Source: Affinibrenneria salicis
GTDB lineage: Bacteria; Pseudomonadota; Gammaproteobacteria; Enterobacterales; Enterobacteriaceae
DNA: 64,000 bases
Reading direction: 5' to 3'
Assembly: GCF_008710095.1 (NCBI RefSeq)
Contig: NZ_VYKJ01000011.1
Location: 1 to 64,000, forward strand
Below the pieces are notes generated by a model. It saw only the letters and a list, made by a program, of their open reading frames with translations. It did not search any database and had not been told where the DNA came from. The position numbers and the translations under genes are program-made. This document shows positions 56,632 through 64,000 of the stretch, in pieces (the stretch's first letter is position 1; every line of letters begins with the position of its first letter).

Positions 56632-57690
56632 CTATGATTTTATTTTTTCTATTATAGGTTTTACATAGAAAAATAGTTTTAGCATATCCATATTCTTTGC
56701 CGCACCGTTCGGCGCAATCAGCTGCACCGCCTTATCATAGTGCGGGGCGAACAAAAAGTTAGACTCATAACCGCCAAACTTTTCCGAGCTATAGACCGAG
56801 ACCAACGGTTTATCCAACGCATTCGCTAAATGTACAATAGAGGTTTCCACCGATATAACCATATCTGAATACGCCACCATCGCGGCCGCCCCCCAAAACG
56901 ATTCCAATGGATTCTTTATAACGCGATCTCCCTGCTGAATATCTTTTATCTTGTTCTTTTCACCGATGATGATCACGATAACATCATCATTTTTCTGCAA
57001 TAACTTTAACAGCTCATCAATTTGCCTGGTGGTAAAACTCCTGACATCGTTTGATGCATAGGGATTAAAAACTACAATCTTGTTATGTGTGAACGGCGCT
57101 AAGAATAATTTTGCTTTCTCTTTTTCCTCCGCGGGTAAATATATATCATATGACAGATCTGCATCGTGGACACCAATATAACGTAACAGACAGGCATACG
57201 CCTCTGTCAGATGGATGTCTTTGCTATCGGGAATAACGCTATCATTGTAGATTTTTGTTTTTTTAACATCAAAACCGATACAATAACGATGTTTTATTTT
57301 TCTTATCACACTGAGATAGCGAATGTTAAAATGCTCATCAACCCGGCTGTATAGATCAATAAGCAAATCAAAATACAATTCTTTATGATTATCAATGATG
57401 CCTTTTCTCTGTACAACAATTATTTTATCAATATATTTATTTCTTTCAAATAAAAAAGATGTTTTAGCATCAATAAACACACTCACCTGATAACCGCGTT
57501 TATTCAACTCACGGAACATTCCCGTGGCGATAATAACATCGCCAAGACCAACGTTAAACAACAACACCCCTATACTCTTTACGTTTTTCATATTCAGGGG
57601 TTCTTTTTTTGCTTTAGACAACCCCAAAAAAAGCATTTCCTTTATTTTAAATTTTATTGTTTTTATTTTTTTATCTTGCTGTCTGTTCAT
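56632..57690 (-). CDS. GT9 heptosyltransferase-like protein, convergent paralogue (AT-rich)
   Basis: The 352-residue protein is a paralogue of the 54443-55510 product. It shares a Lys-rich N-terminal stretch (1-38), LLFNVGLGDVIIATGMFREL (Asp51), LLIDLYSRVD, VVFNPYASNDVRS, SIVHLANALDKPLVSVYSSE and a C-terminal AAKNMD. The conserved Asp of the DTS/DTG donor motif is Glu282 (VETS). It is on the opposite strand, so it lies outside the JUMPstart operon and is presumably RfaH-independent. The 280 bp upstream, shared with waaA, should hold its promoter. Confidence 0.8.
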   Translation of the reverse strand: MNRQQDKKIKTIKFKIKEMLFLGLSKAKKEPLNMKNVKSIGVLLFNVGLGDVIIATGMFRELNKRGYQVSVFIDAKTSFLFERNKYIDKIIVVQRKGIIDNHKELYFDLLIDLYSRVDEHFNIRYLSVIRKIKHRYCIGFDVKKTKIYNDSVIPDSKDIHLTEAYACLLRYIGVHDADLSYDIYLPAEEKEKAKLFLAPFTHNKIVVFNPYASNDVRSFTTRQIDELLKLLQKNDDVIVIIIGEKNKIKDIQQGDRVIKNPLESFWGAAAMVAYSDMVISVETSIVHLANALDKPLVSVYSSEKFGGYESNFLFAPHYDKAVQLIAPNGAAKNMDMLKLFFYVKPIIEKIKS

Positions 57691-57970
57691 ACTTTTTTAA
57701 TTTCCTGTCGAACTCGCGCTCACATCACGAATAGACTACGATTCACCACCACACTGTAGCATAACTGTCAAACGGGTAAAATTTATTACGTTCCATGCGA
57801 TGTTCATCGATAAAAATAACGACTGAATGCTGAGTCATTATTAACCGATCGCGCACAAAAATTCCAGTCCCCGCCTCTGCGGCTATATCAGCAGCTACCT
57901 GGAAAAACATAGATTTACCTTTATTAACCCTATAAAATCGTCCCTAAAATTAACCAGAATAGTACACTCC

Positions 57971-59257
57971 ATGCTGCAAGCCCTCTACACCGTACTCCTG
58001 TATCTTATCCAGCCACTGATTTGGATCCGTCTGTGGCTCCGTGGCCGTAAGGCACCTGCGTACCGCCAGCGGTGGGCTGAGCGCTATGGTTTTAGCAAAG
58101 CGAAAGTGAAACCGAACGGCATTATGCTGCATTCGGTCTCCGTTGGAGAGACGCTGGCGGCCATTCCGCTGGTCAGGGCGCTGCGCCATCGTTACCCAAC
58201 CCTGCCGATTACCGTAACCACGATGACGCCGACAGGTTCCGAACGAGTACGCTCTGCCTTTGGTAATGACGTGCACCACCTTTACCTGCCGTACGATCTG
58301 CCCTGCTCGCTGCGCCGTTTTCTGAACCGCATCCAGCCGCGCGTGGTGATCATTATGGAAACCGAGCTGTGGCCGAACCTGATCACCGCGCTGCATCAGC
58401 GCAATATCCCGTTGATTATCGCCAATGCCCGCCTTTCCGCCCGTTCGGCTGCGGGTTATAAGAAGCTGGGCGGCTTTATTCGCCGCATTTTACGCCAGAT
58501 CACGTTGGTGGCGGTGCAAAATCAGGAAGACGGCGAACGGTTTATTGACCTGGGCCTGAAACGCGCCAACCTGACGGTCACAGGCAGCCTCAAATTTGAT
58601 ATTTCCGTCACGCCGGAGCTGGCAGCCCGGGCGGTGGCGCTACGCCGTCAGTGGGCCTCGAAACGGCCAGTGTGGATCGCGACCAGCACGCACGAAGGGG
58701 AAGAAAGTATTATTCTGGCTGCCCACCGTCAGTTGCTGACGCAGTTTCCGCAGCTGTTGTTGATTCTGGTGCCGCGCCATCCCGAACGTTTCGCCACGGC
58801 AGAAGAGCTGGCGCGAAATGCAGGGCTCAGCTACACGCTACGCAGCAGCGGTGAGATTCCATCGGCCAGCACGCAGGTGGTGATTGGCGATACCATGGGC
58901 GAACTGATGCTGCTGTACGGTATCGCCGATCTGGCGTTTGTCGGCGGCAGTCTGGTCGAACGCGGCGGGCATAACCCGCTGGAAGCCGCTGCCCACGCAA
59001 TTCCGGTACTGATGGGTCCGCATGTGTTTAATTTTAAGGATATCTGCCATAAGCTGGAACAGGCTGACGGGCTGATTACCGTCGCCGATGAAACCGCACT
59101 GGTGCGCGAAGTGGGAAATTTGCTCGCGGATGAAGATTACCGCCGCTACTATGGACGCCACGCGGTGGAAGTTCTGCACCAGAATCAGGGGGCGCTGCAG
59201 CGGCTGTTAACGCTGCTCGAACCCTGGCTGCCGCCGCGCTCGAACTCATCGATATAG
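57971..59257 (+). CDS. waaA: 3-deoxy-D-manno-octulosonic acid (Kdo) transferase
   Basis: WaaA adds two Kdo residues to lipid IVA at the inner membrane and is essential for LPS. The 428-residue GT30 protein (E. coli 425) has an N-terminal membrane anchor (residues 1-22), the acceptor-side motif MLHSVSVGETLAAIPLVRAL with its catalytic Glu, and LIIANARLSARSA. CMP-Kdo-binding blocks are FVGGSLVERGGHNPLEAAA and MGPHVFNFKDI. It precedes coaD by 24 bp, as in E. coli. Confidence 0.96.
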   Translation: MLQALYTVLLYLIQPLIWIRLWLRGRKAPAYRQRWAERYGFSKAKVKPNGIMLHSVSVGETLAAIPLVRALRHRYPTLPITVTTMTPTGSERVRSAFGNDVHHLYLPYDLPCSLRRFLNRIQPRVVIIMETELWPNLITALHQRNIPLIIANARLSARSAAGYKKLGGFIRRILRQITLVAVQNQEDGERFIDLGLKRANLTVTGSLKFDISVTPELAARAVALRRQWASKRPVWIATSTHEGEESIILAAHRQLLTQFPQLLLILVPRHPERFATAEELARNAGLSYTLRSSGEIPSASTQVVIGDTMGELMLLYGIADLAFVGGSLVERGGHNPLEAAAHAIPVLMGPHVFNFKDICHKLEQADGLITVADETALVREVGNLLADEDYRRYYGRHAVEVLHQNQGALQRLLTLLEPWLPPRSNSSI

Positions 59258-60789
<1,532 letters not shown>

Positions 60790-61075
60790 AAAACCACGAT
60801 CCCAGGTAATAGTCTGCTTTATATCTTTCAGTGGACAGAGACGCCGGCTTTCCCCAATGGCCCGACGCCTTTGGGGCTGCGCCTGAGGTCTGCGCATAAT
60901 CGACTGCCGCCGATCTCAGGGTGAGTTCAAACCTGCGGGGTTCGTCGCCGTCCTGCGTGCCGAAGGATATAAGGCATAAAAAACAATAATCAAACCATGT
61001 ATTTTTAACTAATCAGATACGTTCCATGATTAATTTTCTGTGTCAGTCATATCATGCCATCGCCTCTGACCGCAC

Positions 61076-61885
61076 CTAGTGCTGACAATATCGGCAGAAA
61101 AAAGTGCTACGCTGGCCATGTTTTGCGCTCTCAATCGGCGTGGCGCAAACCCGACAAGGTTCACCGGCACGCCCATAAACCTGCAGCTCCTGCGCAAAAT
61201 AGCCCGGTTTACCGTCAGATTGTAAGAAATCGCGCAGAGTGGTGCCGCCCTGCTCGATCGAGCGCTGAAGAACGGTCTTAATGGTCTGAGCCAGACGTTC
61301 CGCTTCGGCCGCCGTCAGTGAACCGGCAAGTCGGTCCGGCCTGAGCCCGGCCATAAACAGGGATTCGCTGGCATAAATATTCCCTACGCCCACCACCACT
61401 TTATTATCCATCAGCCAGACTTTAAGCAGCGTCTTTTTGCCGCGCGACTTCTGGTACAGATAATCGCCGGAAAACGCATCGCTTAACGGCTCCGGCCCTA
61501 AATGGGCCAGCACCGGGCTCTCTTCCAGCGTACGGCTCCACAGCCAGGCGCCGAAACGACGAGGATCGGTATAGCGGAGTATCAGACCGTTGCTGAGGAC
61601 CAGATCGACGTGATCGTGCTTCTGCGCTGCGCTGTGCTCCGGCAGAATACGCAAACTTCCCGACATGCCGAGATGGACGATGATCCACCCGGAGGACAAT
61701 TCAATCAGGATGTATTTCGCCCGCCGGCGTACAGACAGCACTTTTTCATCACTGAGGGCGAGGATTTCTGAGGATACCGGCCAGCGCAGGCGTGCGTTGC
61801 GCACATCGGCATACAAAATCGTCTGGTCAACCAGCCAGGGCTCGATGCCGCGCCGACTGGTTTCCACTTCTGGTAATTCAGGCAT
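61076..61885 (-). CDS. mutM: Formamidopyrimidine-DNA glycosylase
   Basis: MutM removes 8-oxoguanine and formamidopyrimidines and nicks the abasic site. The 269-residue protein (E. coli 269) starts [16 protein letters not shown]; Pro2 and Glu3 are catalytic after Met removal. The DNA-binding helix-two-turn-helix includes [16 protein letters not shown], and the C-terminal zinc finger has four Cys ([10 protein letters not shown] ... FFCRYCQH). It follows rpmG across a terminator, the E. coli rpmBG-mutM order. Confidence 0.97.
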   Translation of the reverse strand: MPELPEVETSRRGIEPWLVDQTILYADVRNARLRWPVSSEILALSDEKVLSVRRRAKYILIELSSGWIIVHLGMSGSLRILPEHSAAQKHDHVDLVLSNGLILRYTDPRRFGAWLWSRTLEESPVLAHLGPEPLSDAFSGDYLYQKSRGKKTLLKVWLMDNKVVVGVGNIYASESLFMAGLRPDRLAGSLTAAEAERLAQTIKTVLQRSIEQGGTTLRDFLQSDGKPGYFAQELQVYGRAGEPCRVCATPIESAKHGQRSTFFCRYCQH

Positions 61886-61994
61886 GATACGTCTCCGCTA
61901 ATTCCCGGCTACGGTAACATAAAAAACGCCCGGCGCGTTTTGCAACGCTGCAGCGCGGCGGCCCAAAAGGGGCGGCAAAAGCCGCTCGCCATAA

Positions 61995-62016
61995 AAAAAC
62001 CCGGCCGAAGCCGGGT
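61995..62016 (-). terminator. Rho-independent terminator after rpmG
   Basis: On the minus strand ACCCGGC-TTCG-GCCGGGT is followed by TTTTTTAT, 20 bp after the rpmG stop. It is a strong tetraloop terminator separating rpmBG from mutM. Confidence 0.9.
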
Positions 62017-62035
62017 TTTATCAATCCGCTAAATA

Positions 62036-62206
<171 letters not shown>

Positions 62207-62214
62207 TTAGTTCC

Positions 62215-62472
<258 letters not shown>

Positions 62473-62617
62473 TCAGCTCGAGCTTCGTAGAGGATGCTGG
62501 CCGCCTCGTCAGGCTTTAGGGCCCATCTCAGCAACTTCGCTGAAAAGACGCTCTCATCAGGATAAACCCGCTGAGCCAGGCTCTTAACGCCGCATCCAGG
62601 ATTCTCAAAGGTGGCGT

Positions 62618-62646
62618 AGTATACGCCCTGAAGAGTAAGTGCTCAA
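62618..62646 (-). promoter_or_regulatory. rpmBG promoter
   Basis: On the minus strand TTGAGC (62641-62646) and TATACT (62618-62623) are spaced by 17 bp, giving a roughly 160-base leader before rpmB. The -10 matches 5 of 6 and the -35 4 of 6 consensus bases. Confidence 0.75.
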
Positions 62647-62662
62647 GTCCCGAACAGCTAAA

Positions 62663-62676
62663 GATCCCGAAGGATC
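62663..62676 (-). terminator. Short hairpin after radC
   Basis: GATCC-TTCG-GGATC followed by TTTAG lies 14 bp beyond the radC stop on the minus strand. The stem is short and the U tract brief, so termination may be partial. Confidence 0.5.
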
Positions 62677-62689
62677 GCGGAAAATTCTC

Positions 62690-63355
62690 TTAAATCCACC
62701 CGCGTTCAGCAAAAGAAACACATTCTCCACGCCCGATGACCAGATGATCCAACACACGAATCTCTAATAATAAACAGGCCTGAATCACCTGTTCGGTGAT
62801 CGCGCGATCGGCCTGGCTTGGTTCCGCTTTACCCGACGGATGATTGTGCGCCAGGATCACGGCGGCCGCATTGGCTTTCAGCGCCTCACGCACAATTTCT
62901 CTGGGATGAACCTCTACGCTGCTAATAGTACCAGTAAACATCTCCCGATGACGAATAACCCGATGCTGATTATCCAAAAACATCACCAAAAAAATTTCCC
63001 TCTCCTGATGCGCCAGCAAAATCTGCAGGTACTGACGGGTGACATCCGGGCTGAGCATGGCGTCTTCCTGCGCCAGATGGGAAGAGTAAAATCGCCGGGC
63101 CAGCTCCGCAATCGCTTTTAACTGCGTGTATTTCGACAGCCCGATGCCGTTGGTGGCGCACAGCGCCTCTTTTTCCGCCGACATCAGCCGATGGAGCGAA
63201 CCGAACTCATCCAGCAATTTTTCCGCAAAGGCCATCACATGCATGCCCGGCTGACCGGTACGTAAAAAAAGCGCCAGCAATTCGGCGTCGGTAAGCGACT
63301 CAGCCCCTAAATTAACCAGTTTTTCGCGCGGGGCCAGATCATCAATCCATTTCAT
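62690..63355 (-). CDS. radC: RadC/YicR family JAB domain protein
   Basis: The 221-residue protein has an N-terminal helix-hairpin-helix region (about residues 60-90, [18 protein letters not shown]) and a C-terminal JAB1/MPN fold with the JAMM zinc motif His170-Asn-His172-Pro-Ser-Gly ... Asp183. Despite the name, a direct role in DNA repair has not been established. It diverges from coaBC and precedes rpmB, as yicR does in E. coli. Confidence 0.93.
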   Translation of the reverse strand: MKWIDDLAPREKLVNLGAESLTDAELLALFLRTGQPGMHVMAFAEKLLDEFGSLHRLMSAEKEALCATNGIGLSKYTQLKAIAELARRFYSSHLAQEDAMLSPDVTRQYLQILLAHQEREIFLVMFLDNQHRVIRHREMFTGTISSVEVHPREIVREALKANAAAVILAHNHPSGKAEPSQADRAITEQVIQACLLLEIRVLDHLVIGRGECVSFAERGWI

Positions 63356-63554
63356 TTTCCCGTGGACGCTCCATGATTAACCGGCGGAACGGCATCATTG
63401 CATGACGACACGCCGGGGAGAATCCCGCCGCGGCAGGCTTGCGTAGCGCTGCGCAAACTTTTGCCTCCCTCCCGGCCAACCGTTTAAGATTCATCTTATC
63501 GCCAGAGGTTATGATAAAATGCCGCCTCTTTAGACTTTGAATCGGACAATAACG

Positions 63555-64000
63555 ATGACGGAAATTTCTGCTCTGCACGGGCTTGCCGGTAAACATATCC
63601 TGCTGGGAATCAGCGGCGGCATTGCGGCCTATAAGTGCCCGGAGCTGGTGCGTCGCTTACGGGAAAAAGGCGCCGAAGTGCGGGTAGTGATGACGCCGGC
63701 GGCGGAAGCCTTTATCACGCCGCTGACCCTGCAGGCCGTCTCCGGGTTTCCGGTTTCCGATAGCGTGCTCGATTTGTCGGCTGAAGCGGCCATGGGCCAC
63801 ATTGAGCTGGGAAAATGGGCCGATCTGGTCATCCTGGCGCCGGCGTCGGCCGATCTGCTGGCGCGCCTGACGGCGGGCATGGCCAATGACTTGCTCTCCA
63901 CCGTTTGTCTGGCTACGCCGGCTCCGATCGCCGCGGCGCCGGCGATGAATCAGCAAATGTATCGCGCCGCTGCCACCCAGGACAATCTGCGCACGCTGGC
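63555..64000 (+). CDS. coaBC: CoaBC bifunctional PPC synthetase/decarboxylase, 5' part
   Basis: The frame opens at ATG 63555 and runs off the right edge after about 148 codons. It shows the HFCD flavoprotein (CoaC, decarboxylase) domain: [56 protein letters not shown] and PAMNQQMY. CoaBC joins phosphopantothenate to cysteine and decarboxylates the product in CoA synthesis. The N terminus (MTEISALHG) is a few residues longer than the E. coli start. It diverges from radC. Confidence 0.94.
   Translation, partial: MTEISALHGLAGKHILLGISGGIAAYKCPELVRRLREKGAEVRVVMTPAAEAFITPLTLQAVSGFPVSDSVLDLSAEAAMGHIELGKWADLVILAPASADLLARLTAGMANDLLSTVCLATPAPIAAAPAMNQQMYRAAATQDNLRTL

Overview
This window is chromosomal core DNA from a GC-rich member of the Enterobacterales, most likely of the Pectobacteriaceae (Brenneria, Dickeya, Lonsdalea or Pectobacterium type). 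The evidence is near full-length similarity of almost every protein to its Escherichia coli counterpart, E. coli-like gene order in long blocks, a Pseudomonas-type hemB between tatD and rfaH, and intergenic sequence at 38165-38250 resembling a family I recall from Pectobacterium and Dickeya. No phage, insertion sequence, CRISPR array, integron or tRNA was seen. The genus is inferred from memory.

Layout. Bases 1-223 hold the tandem P1/P2 promoters and boxA leader of an rRNA operon on the minus strand; its 16S gene lies off the left edge. Then come hemG, trkH, yigZ and pepQ (minus), fadBA (plus, FadR operator), fre and ubiD (minus), rfaH (plus), hemB, tatD, tatCBA, ubiB-ubiJ-ubiE and rmuC (minus). 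Next is an arginine/anaplerotic block: argH, argB, argC (minus), divergent argE, then ppc. It is followed by a CX5R phosphatase, udp, dlhH, fsa, a lone fructose-type PTS EIIB (frwD), an AraC regulator (yijO), metE/metR, yigM and pagP. Relative to E. coli the arg-ppc and fsa-frwD-yijO pieces lie inside the rmuC-udp-dlhH-metE neighbourhood.

From 38.4 kb the order follows E. coli cysE-gpsA-secB-yibN-envC-yibQ-hldD-waaF-waaC-waaL, but grxC, gpmI and kbl/tdh are absent from the positions they hold in E. coli. A JUMPstart/ops element at 49065-49103 opens a second LPS-core operon: waaQ, waaG, waaP, a waaB-like gene, then GT8, GT9 and GT8 genes. The distal part and a convergent GT9 gene (54.4-57.7 kb) are markedly AT-rich and look imported. 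waaA, coaD, another GT9 gene, mutM, rpmG, rpmB, radC and the start of coaBC complete the window.

Two themes link the genes. RfaH, encoded at 10.3 kb, is expected to act on the ops element at 49.1 kb, so regulator and target operon are both present. The window also carries most of LPS inner-core assembly (hldD, waaA, waaC, waaF, waaQ, waaG, waaP), the ligase waaL, the palmitoyltransferase pagP and a strain-variable outer-core cassette. That cassette, with its repeated GT8/GT9 families, is the best candidate here for undescribed biology.
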